Positions 53,414 through 61,085 of a stretch of 64,000 nt of DNA are shown in pieces (within the stretch, counting starts at the first letter, position 1; each line of letters starts with the position of its first letter). Both the position numbers and the translations under genes were made by a program. This DNA comes from Paenibacillus sp. FSL R5-0766 (GTDB lineage: Bacteria; Bacillota; Bacilli; Paenibacillales; Paenibacillaceae), in contig NZ_CP150227.1 in NCBI RefSeq assembly GCF_037971845.1, forward strand, positions 4,216,001-4,280,000. The letters run 5' to 3'. The notes beneath the pieces were generated by a model. The model was not told the DNA's origin, did not search any database, and saw only the letters and a program-made list of their open reading frames with translations.

Positions 53414-53456
53414 AATATAAGGATGTCTCGCTCGCTGAACTGTGCAAAATATCACA
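53414..53456 (-). promoter_or_regulatory. Fnr-type box and promoter of moaA-narGHJI-narK
   Basis: TGTGC-AAAATA-TCACA on the plus strand (53441-53456) is TGTGA-N6-GCACA on the minus strand, matching 9 of 10 positions. A -10 TATATT on the minus strand (53414-53419) puts the start at about 53407, 41.5 bp from the box centre. Confidence 0.7.
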
Positions 53457-53561
53457 AGAAGTGAAACATAGCGCACAGTTGCACATCTATATATGCTCAC
53501 CAACCCTTTTCCAAACAGGATTCTGGTCTAAATAAGTCTAAATTATGGCAAAAAGAAATGT

Positions 53562-53603
53562 GTGAGCCTGCTCACACAGACCCCTCTTCACGTTTTCTAT
53601 AAT
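53562..53603 (+). promoter_or_regulatory. Perfect Fnr-type box and promoter of the DUF2249 operon
   Basis: GTGTGAGC-CT-GCTCACAC at 53561-53578 is a perfect 18-bp palindrome containing TGTGA-N6-TCACA. A perfect -10 TATAAT at 53598-53603 gives a start at about 53611, 41.5 bp from the centre, a classical class II site. Confidence 0.85.
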
Positions 53604-53645
53604 CAAATTGCAGCACCACACTATCCCTATTTGGAGGAATGACAC

Positions 53646-53879
53646 ATGAACACATACGCAGCAACCATTAATGCCACGGAGTATCCACCGCATTTGAAAC
53701 ATAAAGTTATTTTCGAAACGTTTGATCAGTTGCAACCACAGGAATCCATGCTGCTCATCAATGATCACGATCCAAAGCCACTTCGATTCCAGTTCCAGTC
53801 CACACATCCTGATGGCTTCAACTGGGAGTATATTGAGCAGGGCCCTACAACCTTCCAGGTCAAGATCAGCAAACTATAG
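53646..53879 (+). CDS. DUF2249 protein
   Basis: Protein of 77 residues forming a single DUF2249 domain, recognisable from HKVIFETFDQLQPQESMLLINDHDPKPLRFQF and WEYIEQGPTTFQVKIS. GGAGG lies before the ATG. DUF2249 proteins are frequently found beside denitrification and NO-related genes; their biochemical role is not established. It is first in a five-gene operon under a perfect Fnr-type promoter, divergent from moaA-nar. Confidence 0.85.
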   Translation: MNTYAATINATEYPPHLKHKVIFETFDQLQPQESMLLINDHDPKPLRFQFQSTHPDGFNWEYIEQGPTTFQVKISKL

Positions 53880-53898
53880 AATTGGAGCTGAACCCGCT

Positions 53899-54273
53899 AT
53901 GGCCCACGTTGAAATCATTGACAATACTACACTTCGCATCACGCTGAGGTTGGAAGATGCCACAACCATGGTGCAGATAGCACAGCGTGAGCAGGCCGAA
54001 TATGCGCAAGAGATTGTTACCATTTACGAAAAAATGCCTGTGTTCGAATATACTCACTTCTGTTTTTACGCCTATGACAGTGCAAGACTATTTGAGCGTG
54101 TACTCGGCATGGACCCCAAAGCCTATCTGTCCTTTTCCCTCGATGCGCCGGAGTCATTCTTCTACGCGCTGTACGGTGGAATGGCCGCCCTTTATGAATC
54201 ATCTCTACAGTTGGTACAACAGGCGGATGTAGCTAGCGCAGGATCGGATGTGAACGCACATGTCTCCATCTGA
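53899..54273 (+). CDS. Hypothetical protein in the DUF2249 operon
   Basis: Protein of 124 residues starting MAHVEIIDNTTLRITLRL. The ATG lies 19 bp after the first DUF2249 stop codon with GGAGC upstream, and its end overlaps the next gene by 14 bp. No family recognised. It contains FEYTHFCFYAYDSARLFERVLGMDPKAYLSF and aromatic-rich helices but no obvious cofactor motif (one cysteine). Its tight placement suggests a direct role with the DUF2249 proteins. Confidence 0.7.
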   Translation: MAHVEIIDNTTLRITLRLEDATTMVQIAQREQAEYAQEIVTIYEKMPVFEYTHFCFYAYDSARLFERVLGMDPKAYLSFSLDAPESFFYALYGGMAALYESSLQLVQQADVASAGSDVNAHVSI

Positions 54274-54865
54274 TGTCCATATTGTTGAATTGGATGTACG
54301 CACTCATCTGAGTAAAAAGTTGGAGCCGTTTCAGCTGATCATGGACACGGTCAAAAGCCTTCAGCATGAAGATGTCTTTGTACTACATGCTCCATTCAAG
54401 CCGACGCCTCTGCTCGGTATTCTCAAGATGAAAGGGTATTCCAGCACATCTGAACGCAGGAGTTCAGATCACTGGGTTACCACGTTTGTGCACAAAAAAA
54501 ATAAAACCGGTGCAAAGGTAATTTCTGCAATGGTTTTATCTGGATCAGAAGTTAATTCGGAACCCGATTCAGATGAAGAATCAGCTTCATGCAAAGGACA
54601 TCCGGAGGAGCAAGTTGTTGCGATTGCAAACATTGAAACTCCACAGGCACCCAAAGTTATATTGGACAATCGCGGATTGGAACCGCCACAGCCCATGATG
54701 CGAACACTTGCGGCTCTGGAGCGTTGCAAACCTGGGGAAGTCGTACTGATTCACAATGACCGTGTACCTGTATTCCTGATTGAAGAGTTGAACAATCTCG
54801 GTTGCACCTACACGGTTGAAGATCAAGCCGATGGCACAGCCAAAGTGAGAATTGAAAAAGGGTAA
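54260..54865 (+). CDS. Tandem DUF2249 protein
   Basis: Protein of 201 residues with two DUF2249 domains. The first (about 8-78) has LDVRTHLSKKLEPFQLIMDTV and VFVLHAPFKPTPLLGILKMKGY, close to the family consensus. The second (about 130-198) has LDNRGLEPPQPMMRTLAALERC and VVLIHNDRVPVFLIEELNNLG. An acidic linker joins them. The start overlaps the preceding gene by 14 bp; the next gene begins 14 bp later. With the gene at 53646 this makes three DUF2249 domains in one operon. Confidence 0.85.
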   Translation: MSPSDVHIVELDVRTHLSKKLEPFQLIMDTVKSLQHEDVFVLHAPFKPTPLLGILKMKGYSSTSERRSSDHWVTTFVHKKNKTGAKVISAMVLSGSEVNSEPDSDEESASCKGHPEEQVVAIANIETPQAPKVILDNRGLEPPQPMMRTLAALERCKPGEVVLIHNDRVPVFLIEELNNLGCTYTVEDQADGTAKVRIEKG

Positions 54866-54878
54866 GGAGGCGAAAGCC

Positions 54879-56111
54879 ATGTCCAGGTTGCCGTTTCTTT
54901 TTATCATCACGGGCATCTTTGGATTTGTAATGTATCACGCCTTCTCTCTGCTCTCGCTGACAGGTTGGCTTGGTGATGAACTCAGAGGACCCGAAGGCTG
55001 GTTTCATGCCCATCTGTTTGTACTCGGGTGGGCAACCATGCTCGCTATGGGTGCCGTTTATCAGTTGATACATGTTATTTTGCAAGCCAATATCTACAGT
55101 CTGGTTCTCGGTTATTGTCATTATTTCTTGTTCAGTATCGGAATCGTAGGCATGTTATACGGCTTCATTCGTGCAGATGTCATCTGGATTGCCGGTTCTG
55201 CGACACTCGCGCTCTCTGGCATCCTGTTGTTCGGATGGAATATGGCTGTTACCCTCTTCCGTGCCTCACAATGGAATCCGGTAACAATCAGTGCCGCATG
55301 TTCCTGTCTCTATCTGGTTCTAACCGGGCTTTCCGGTATGCTGATGGGTCTGAATTTTGCCTTTGGTGATTGGAATAGTCTGCATGAACGCTTATTCGGC
55401 GCACATATCTGGATGGGAACACTTGGCTGGTTTGGCATGTTAATTACCGGCTTCAGTTACAAAATGCTTCCGATGTTCTACCTGTCCCACGATTATTCCA
55501 TTCGACTGCAAAAAGTGGTCCTGGTTCTGTGGAATGCAGCTGTAATTACAGGTGTTGTCGCATTTCTGACAGGTATCAAGGGAGGCTTGCTCTGGCTTGC
55601 GCTCTTACTTCTAACCGCCGCCCTTCTCTTCTATGTGTATCACTTGGAGCAAATTCAGGAGAAAAGGCACAAAAGTAACCCAGGTCCGGGTATTCGCTGG
55701 TCTGTGTATGTAAGTCGTGCCTTTGCCGTGTATGCTGTCGCCCTATTGATCTATTCTGCACAAGGAACCGAACTGCTGCTCCATCCACGTGTTGTTCTAT
55801 TGTCTGGATGGGTATATCTCGGGGGCTGGGTATCCCTCACCATACTCGGATATGCCTCCAAAATCGTACCTTTTCTGTGGTGGACCCACAAATACGGCAA
55901 GCAGGCAGGCAGACCCGGAACACCGCTAATGGCTGGTATGCTGAGTGAACGGAACGTCAATTGGGGGATGATCGCCATGGTGGCTGGAAGCCTTCTGCTA
56001 GTCAGTGGAATTCTGATTAATCTGGCAGAGGTCATGATGGTTGGAGGGACGATCTTGTCTCTTGTCTCCATTGTTTATATAACAAATATTACTTTGGTAT
56101 TCCGACGTTAA
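54879..56111 (+). CDS. Heme-copper-oxidase/NnrS-like membrane protein
   Basis: Integral membrane protein of 410 residues with about eleven or twelve helices. It is related to cbb3-type oxidase subunit I and NnrS-like proteins. Three repeated segments share the pattern G-W-x(n)-G-x-x-Y/A-x-x-x-P, seen in HAHLFVLGWATMLAMGAVYQ, AHIWMGTLGWFGMLITGFSY and the WVYLGGWVSLTILGYASKIV region, each with flanking His. The full set of heme and copper ligands of a true oxidase is not evident. The ATG at 54879 has AAGGAGG 9 bp upstream. A role in NO or nitrite stress is likely but unproven. Confidence 0.75.
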   Translation: MSRLPFLFIITGIFGFVMYHAFSLLSLTGWLGDELRGPEGWFHAHLFVLGWATMLAMGAVYQLIHVILQANIYSLVLGYCHYFLFSIGIVGMLYGFIRADVIWIAGSATLALSGILLFGWNMAVTLFRASQWNPVTISAACSCLYLVLTGLSGMLMGLNFAFGDWNSLHERLFGAHIWMGTLGWFGMLITGFSYKMLPMFYLSHDYSIRLQKVVLVLWNAAVITGVVAFLTGIKGGLLWLALLLLTAALLFYVYHLEQIQEKRHKSNPGPGIRWSVYVSRAFAVYAVALLIYSAQGTELLLHPRVVLLSGWVYLGGWVSLTILGYASKIVPFLWWTHKYGKQAGRPGTPLMAGMLSERNVNWGMIAMVAGSLLLVSGILINLAEVMMVGGTILSLVSIVYITNITLVFRR

Positions 56112-56139
56112 CATAAATAAGGTGGATTGGAGAGTGAAC

Positions 56140-56442
56140 ATGATGGAACAAACCACGCATTTGCTAGAATGTCTCAAGGAAGTATATGACCCTGAATTAG
56201 GTGTTAATATCGTTGACCTTGGTCTGGTGTATGAAGTAAGGGAAGAAGCTGAACGAGTACATGTACGGATGACGTTAACTACACCAGGTTGTCCGCTGCA
56301 CGATACCATCGTTGGTGCGGTGAAATGGGTTTTGCAGGAAAATACAAATAAGACCGATATTGATGTTCAAGTCGTGTGGGAGCCACAGTGGTCTCCACAG
56401 CTGATGTCGAATGAAGCCAAGGAAATGCTGGGATACTTCTAG
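56140..56442 (+). CDS. DUF59/MIP18-family (metal-sulfur cluster) protein
   Basis: Protein of 100 residues of the DUF59 family, which includes the Fe-S cluster assembly factors SufT/Cia2. It contains VYDPELGVNIVDLGLVYEV and TTPGCPLHDTIVGAVKWVL, the family signature with a conserved Cys. The ATG at 56140 is directly behind GGAGAG; GTG at 56122 is an alternative. It is last in the DUF2249 operon, suggesting Fe-S repair or assembly, a known need under NO stress. Confidence 0.88.
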   Translation: MMEQTTHLLECLKEVYDPELGVNIVDLGLVYEVREEAERVHVRMTLTTPGCPLHDTIVGAVKWVLQENTNKTDIDVQVVWEPQWSPQLMSNEAKEMLGYF

Positions 56443-56447
56443 GCAGA

Positions 56448-56585
56448 ATGACTATAGACCGGATGAATGAACAAGTTGCTGGCGGAATACGAAGAGCGTA
56501 CTTAAATCTGATGTTCTCAGACCCAAGTATGCTTTTTGTTTTGCGATGGGAACATACACTTGGTATACACCCCGGAGATTGCTAG
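56448..56585 (+). CDS. Possible 45-residue open frame
   Basis: A frame starting MTIDRMNEQVAGGIRRAYLNL just after the DUF59 gene, ending at TAG. The ribosome binding site is weak (TAGG). There is no family match. It may be a remnant or chance frame; included because it is contiguous with the operon. Confidence 0.25.
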   Translation: MTIDRMNEQVAGGIRRAYLNLMFSDPSMLFVLRWEHTLGIHPGDC

Positions 56586-56630
56586 AAGGACGAATGTTGG
56601 AGCAGCGTATTCTTGAAAAATAATAAATAA

Positions 56631-56653
56631 GGAAACTCCAGAATAGAGTTTCC
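56631..56653. terminator. Terminator at the convergent gap
   Basis: GGAAACTC pairs with GAGTTTCC around a 7-nt loop between the DUF59 gene and the convergent cupin gene, with A/T runs around it. Confidence 0.65.
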
Positions 56654-56706
56654 CTAATATTGGTGCCAATCAGTGAATCATTTTATAGATTCCTTGATAT
56701 TAGATC

Positions 56707-57051
56707 TTAGATGTCCTTTGCATACGATGCTGATGGTACTTTATTTAACACCACGAACAAACGAACCTCCTGATCTCCTGTATTATGGAATGCGAACTCT
56801 ACTTCACCGCCGCAATGAATCACATCCTCTTGTTTCACCGCTTGTTCTTTTCCATCCAGAATAAGTGTACCTGTGCCTTCGACCACCAGCAAAATAACGT
56901 CTGTGCCCGGATGTTTATGAACGGGAAGCTGCTGTCCTGGCAGAAAATGAAGTACAAAGGTCACTCCACCACCCTGTTGGAATAAAACCCGTTTCGTGAA
57001 ACGGTCCTCACTGAATGTTTTGACTTCTTGCAATGATGTAATAGTCATCAT
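56707..57051 (-). CDS. Small cupin-domain protein
   Basis: Single cupin of 114 residues with metal ligands in VHKHPGTDVILLVVEGTG (His pair, Glu replaced by Asp/Val region) and a second motif around DVIHCGGEVEFAFHN. The ATG at 57051 lies behind GAGGAGG with ideal spacing. Upstream is a TTGAT-N4-ATCAA site, so it may belong to the anaerobic regulon. Convergent with the DUF2249 operon. Its substrate is unknown; it resembles small quercetinase-like or mannose isomerase-like cupins. Confidence 0.82.
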   Translation of the reverse strand: MMTITSLQEVKTFSEDRFTKRVLFQQGGGVTFVLHFLPGQQLPVHKHPGTDVILLVVEGTGTLILDGKEQAVKQEDVIHCGGEVEFAFHNTGDQEVRLFVVLNKVPSASYAKDI

Positions 57052-57098
57052 AATCGTCCTCCTCGATAATATAATCTGTGAATGCATTCATCTTATCG

Positions 57099-57144
57099 CA
57101 AAAAAGCCCGCGTTTCCTTGATCTGAATCAAGAAAATGCGGGCA
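57099..57144 (-). terminator. Terminator of the ABC operon containing an FNR-type box
   Basis: On the minus strand GCCCGC ... GCGGGC form a stem of about 17 bp, with mismatches, followed by T6. The loop-proximal part is TTGAT-CTGA-ATCAA (57118-57131), identical to the FNR/Dnr consensus. Its centre is 41.5 bp from a predicted start (57083) with -10 TAAGAT (57090-57095, minus strand), upstream of the cupin gene, so it may be both terminator and activator site. Confidence 0.65.
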
Positions 57145-57191
57145 ATGAACAAATCATGGTCGGTCCTAATGACCGTCTGTTTCTAAGATGG

Positions 57192-59153
57192 TTACACCAT
57201 CATTTTGCGCAGAGAAGTGATATATCTCGAACGTATAATGATGAAATAAAACGTCTGTGCAAGTACAAAGGCACCAAATACAGTCAACACCGGCATCGTA
57301 TAATTGGTAATCCCGAATTCAGTAAGAAATGGCTTAACCACGACCAGAGTTTCAATGATAGCTACCCCGATCGGTAAAAAGAACAGAATAGCAATCTGAA
57401 CGGTGGATGATCGTTTCATTTCCTGGAAACTGAGACCCATTTTCGAAAGAGAATGCACCATCCTTCCATCCGCTTCAAGATCGGTATGCAGTCTGAAATA
57501 CAGAAAGCTTGCGGAAGAGATGGAGAAGATTAATCCGATAAATATGCCCAGAAAGGTAAAGAGTGCTGTACCCTGTCTGTATCTCTCAAAATCTCCATAT
57601 CGAGTGGTCAGAAATCCGGAGTAATTCTCATCCGAAGAAGCATTATCGCTTCGAATGGTATCTGCCGACGACAGTAGCTGATCGCTAACCATGGCTTCCG
57701 AGGAGTGACGGTCAGGTACAGCATGACCCCATGCCGGAATCTGATACAGAACTTTGCCAGATAACCTGTTTCTTTTGATCTGTTGTGTGACATCTTCAAA
57801 CTTCTCATCCGATAGAACGACTACACCTGTAGAATAGATCAGAGTTGCGAACCTTGGCTCTACATCCGTAGCTGTAACTCTTGTTTGCAATGAACCTTCC
57901 TCTAGATTCAGAGTCAAAGTGTCTCCTTCCGCATAATTGCGAAATCTGTTTCGATCAATCTGAGCCTGATCCTTCTCATTACGTGAATCTACGAACAATG
58001 CTGAGTCTGAATCCAATTGGAATGTCTTTTTTCCTAGGATTGTATTGAATCGGTTGTAATGACTGAGCGGCATGACCGAGACAGCACTCTGATCCGCATC
58101 AGACCAGAAGTACTCCAGATACATTTGCTGATAATCCAAGCCTGCGGCTTCAAGTTTCGAATCAATAGCACTCATATCCAATTGCTCTGTTGGTCTGAAT
58201 ACGTTGTATTGAATTGCAAAATCGTTGTTTGTAAACTGCTCCCGGTTCTCCTGATCCAGTGACAAAATTACAACTGCACTCATTGAAGCAATCGCAATCA
58301 CCACGGTCACCATAAAGAGCATGCGGGCATTATCCTTCATTTTATAACTCATCTCTGAGATCCATAACAGACGTGTACCATGCCATACGGTTTTACGATT
58401 ACGCTTCAATAAACGGATGATGAGCACGGAAAGTTGTGAATAGAAAAAATACGTCCCGGCTATCCCTGTTACAGCTGCAATCAGGATGGTTCCGCCATTT
58501 AACCCGCTGCGGAGTACCACAAAACCTACTGTAAGTAATGCAAAACCCAGAAGTGAGAAGAACCATGAAGCTTTCGGCTCTTTTTTAGGTTTGTTGGTCC
58601 CCGTCAAAAGTTCTAACGTCTGTTTGTTTCCGATAAAAACCAGTGTGAAGAGTGAAATGCAGAAAAATAATAACAGAAAGGCCCCAATCGTAATCAGAAT
58701 CGCTTTCACGGGAAAATAAAAAGGCAGATCATCCATCCCGATAAAACGAGTGGTTAACATCAGGAACAGCTTGGACAACAACATACCTCCGCCGATCCCG
58801 GCAATAATGGACAGGCATCCGATCAACATATTCTCCAGAATGACCAATCTCCGAATCTGCCTGGGCTCGGCACCAAGTATGGTCAGAATGCCAAACTCTT
58901 TATTCCGTGATTTGAGAAAAGCACTGATGGAATACATAACAAAGAAAAATGCAAACACATATACGATAATCGAAGCGATCTGCATTCCCGTAGCGGTTGT
59001 GTCACCCATCGGCAACTCTGTCACATACGGATGATAAATGAACACCGCATAAGCGAAGAAGATCATGACCATAAATACACTACTTAGAAAAAAAACAATA
59101 TACGCTCGCCCATTCCGGCGAATATTGTTAAACGCGAATTGAGGAAAGCTCAT
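57192..59153 (-). CDS. BceB-type ABC transporter permease
   Basis: Membrane subunit of 653 residues with about ten helices and two FtsX domains. Between helices 7 and 8 there is a large extracellular domain of about 200 residues (starting near LSLDQENREQFTNND), typical of peptide-antibiotic-sensing transporters of the BceB/YxdM type. The start at 59153 has GGGGAGGG upstream and begins MSFPQFAFNNIRRN. It overlaps the end of the ATPase gene by 26 bp. A cognate two-component system is encoded upstream. The likely task is sensing and removing a cell-wall-active peptide. Confidence 0.92.
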   Translation of the reverse strand: MSFPQFAFNNIRRNGRAYIVFFLSSVFMVMIFFAYAVFIYHPYVTELPMGDTTATGMQIASIIVYVFAFFFVMYSISAFLKSRNKEFGILTILGAEPRQIRRLVILENMLIGCLSIIAGIGGGMLLSKLFLMLTTRFIGMDDLPFYFPVKAILITIGAFLLLFFCISLFTLVFIGNKQTLELLTGTNKPKKEPKASWFFSLLGFALLTVGFVVLRSGLNGGTILIAAVTGIAGTYFFYSQLSVLIIRLLKRNRKTVWHGTRLLWISEMSYKMKDNARMLFMVTVVIAIASMSAVVILSLDQENREQFTNNDFAIQYNVFRPTEQLDMSAIDSKLEAAGLDYQQMYLEYFWSDADQSAVSVMPLSHYNRFNTILGKKTFQLDSDSALFVDSRNEKDQAQIDRNRFRNYAEGDTLTLNLEEGSLQTRVTATDVEPRFATLIYSTGVVVLSDEKFEDVTQQIKRNRLSGKVLYQIPAWGHAVPDRHSSEAMVSDQLLSSADTIRSDNASSDENYSGFLTTRYGDFERYRQGTALFTFLGIFIGLIFSISSASFLYFRLHTDLEADGRMVHSLSKMGLSFQEMKRSSTVQIAILFFLPIGVAIIETLVVVKPFLTEFGITNYTMPVLTVFGAFVLAQTFYFIIIRSRYITSLRKMMV

Positions 59154-59898
59154 GTGAATTCCCTCCCCAGAAGGATAAAGTATCAATGATCCGCTGGAAA
59201 AACGTCTGTCGATTATCTCCGCGGTGTACCTCGGCTGCCAGTTTTCCGTCCTTGATGAACACAATTCGGTTGCAATAACTTGCAGCAAGGGGATCATGCG
59301 TAACCAGCATAATGGTCGTTTTCTCCTGCTGGTTAATCTGTTCAAGCGACTCCATGACCGCTTGGGATGACGTAGAATCCAGGGCACCGGTGGGTTCATC
59401 CGCCAAAACAATCGAAGGCATATTAATCATGGATCTCGCTATGGCTGTCCGCTGTCGCTGTCCACCCGAAATTTCGTAGGCTCGTTTATCCAGAATGTGA
59501 TCAATCCCGAGCTTGGCTGTAATGCGATGTAGTCTGCTCTCCATCTCCTTTAGTTTGACCTTGTCCAGTGTCAATGGAAGTACAATATTCTCTGCAACAG
59601 TCAGCGTGTCCAACAGATTGAAATCCTGAAAGACAAATCCGAGTTCCCGACGTCGGAACATGGCAAGTTCTTTCTTTTTCATATCAAAGGGGTTCATGCC
59701 ATTAATCAGCACCTTGCCTGAGCTGGGTTCATCAATGGTGGAGACCATGTTTAACAATGTGGTTTTGCCACTACCCGACGGGCCCATAATACCCACAAAC
59801 TCACCTTGCTTGATTGTCAGATGAATATCACTAAGGGCCTGAGTCTGCACTTTGCCCTGATATACTTTGTTCAGTCCCGATACCTGTAACATTTCCAT
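59128..59898 (-). CDS. BceA-type ABC transporter ATPase
   Basis: ATP-binding subunit of 256 residues. Walker A is GPSGSGKTTL, the signature is ISGGQRQRTAIA, and Walker B is IVLADEPTGALD, all of the MacB/BceA group. AGGAGGG precedes the ATG. Works with the BceB-like permease that overlaps its end. Upstream is a 30-bp inverted repeat that could be the response-regulator site. Confidence 0.94.
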   Translation of the reverse strand: MEMLQVSGLNKVYQGKVQTQALSDIHLTIKQGEFVGIMGPSGSGKTTLLNMVSTIDEPSSGKVLINGMNPFDMKKKELAMFRRRELGFVFQDFNLLDTLTVAENIVLPLTLDKVKLKEMESRLHRITAKLGIDHILDKRAYEISGGQRQRTAIARSMINMPSIVLADEPTGALDSTSSQAVMESLEQINQQEKTTIMLVTHDPLAASYCNRIVFIKDGKLAAEVHRGDNRQTFFQRIIDTLSFWGGNSHELSSIRV

Positions 59899-59984
59899 TC
59901 GTAATTCCCTCCTGATCCATCATTCTTTATACGTTAATTCTATTCTTATCCTAACCGACCTCCCCTAACGGTGCTATCGAATTA

Positions 59985-60014
59985 CCTTAAACTTCTCTTA
60001 CAGCCCGTTTAAGG
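59985..60014. promoter_or_regulatory. Inverted repeat upstream of the ABC genes
   Basis: CCTTAAAC-N14-GTTTAAGG is a perfect dyad about 90-115 bp upstream of the ATPase start. It is a candidate binding site for the response regulator encoded at 61082. Confidence 0.5.
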
Positions 60015-60053
60015 TTTTGTTCCCCTACCTCCTCTATCACAATTCTGTGCATT

Positions 60054-60083
60054 AAAAAAGCACCTCGCCCATGGGCAAAGCGC
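60054..60083 (-). terminator. Terminator after the sensor kinase
   Basis: An imperfect stem around GCCC-AT-GGGC followed by T6 on the minus strand lies immediately after the kinase stop. It may separate the regulatory genes from the transporter genes. Confidence 0.65.
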
Positions 60084-60086
60084 TCT

Positions 60087-61085
60087 TCACTTCGGATATT
60101 TCGAATGAATCCAGCTGAATCTAACCAACGTTCCCTCATTCGGCTCGGAAAACAACTCGACACGGTTATCCAGGCGGTTACTGATCTCACGGACCAGATA
60201 TAATCCCATTCCCGTTGATTCGTGGTATTGCCTGCCCCGTTCGCCTGTAAAATAGGGATTGAACACGCGATGAATATCTTCGGACGAGATGCCAATTCCC
60301 TCATCCTGAATGTCCAGGATTGTACGTTCTTCCTGCTTATAGCCTGTAATGATCACTTTTTTGCCTGATTTGCTATCGGAATAGTTCACGGCATTGGTCA
60401 GAATCTGGGTGAACATGAACCGCAGCCACTTGGAGTCACTATATATCTGAAGGTCGTCCTCCATACGAATATCCGGCGTAATGCCTCTGCGAATAAACAA
60501 ACGTCGGTTCTCTGCAATGCTACTCCGAAGCACTTCTTGCAAAGACAACAGCTCCACACGAAAATCCCCTTCAAACTGTTCAAGCCTTGATGAATGCAAG
60601 ACCATTTCAAGTCCTTTGCGCAGCTTATCCAGCTCATCCTGAATACTGCCAGCCGTCTCATCGTCCACATCTTCCAAGGTCAGTTGGATAATGGACAACG
60701 GGGTCTTCATCTGATGAACCCAGCGATTCATGAATACCACCTGCTGTTCCTTGCTAGTACGTAACTGACCCATCTCGTTCTGCCGATTACGCTCCAGTTC
60801 ATGTAACAATTCCTGGATGGCTTCCGCCACGATCGAATTTCCAAGCGTTTGGAAAGGCTCGTTTACCAGTTTACGTGGTTGTTGAAGTAGACGATAATAC
60901 GCTCGCAGCTGGAGGTAACGTATGACCAGATAGACCAACAGCACAACAGTACTGATCAGCATGCCATAGAGGACAATCTTCATCGGGCGGCCCTCCCCAG
61001 AGAGCCAGTAGACACACGGGACCAGCAGCATCTGTAACACATAAAATCCGACTAACATCAGGTGGTCTTTCAGGAAAAGTCTCAT
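60087..61085 (-). CDS. BceS-type intramembrane-sensing histidine kinase
   Basis: Sensor kinase of 332 residues with two N-terminal helices (about 8-28 and 35-57) joined by a loop of only a few residues, so it cannot sense the peptide itself and depends on the transporter. The phosphorylated His is in NRWVHQMKTPLSII near residue 124. N, G1 and G2 boxes are visible in QILTNAVNYS, DEGIGIS and GMGLYLVREI. Its start overlaps the end of the regulator gene by 4 bp. Confidence 0.92.
   Translation of the reverse strand: MRLFLKDHLMLVGFYVLQMLLVPCVYWLSGEGRPMKIVLYGMLISTVVLLVYLVIRYLQLRAYYRLLQQPRKLVNEPFQTLGNSIVAEAIQELLHELERNRQNEMGQLRTSKEQQVVFMNRWVHQMKTPLSIIQLTLEDVDDETAGSIQDELDKLRKGLEMVLHSSRLEQFEGDFRVELLSLQEVLRSSIAENRRLFIRRGITPDIRMEDDLQIYSDSKWLRFMFTQILTNAVNYSDSKSGKKVIITGYKQEERTILDIQDEGIGISSEDIHRVFNPYFTGERGRQYHESTGMGLYLVREISNRLDNRVELFSEPNEGTLVRFSWIHSKYPK

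Noticed and set aside
53452..53468. TCACA-AGAA-GTGA dyad next to the nar Fnr box
   Set aside because: It is the reverse arrangement of the Fnr half-sites and does not fit a known Fnr/Crp site; probably chance next to the real box.
57192..59411. Longer permease frame starting at 59411
   Set aside because: The extra N-terminal part is only the ATPase gene read in another frame. The ATG at 59153 has a strong ribosome binding site and gives the usual family length.
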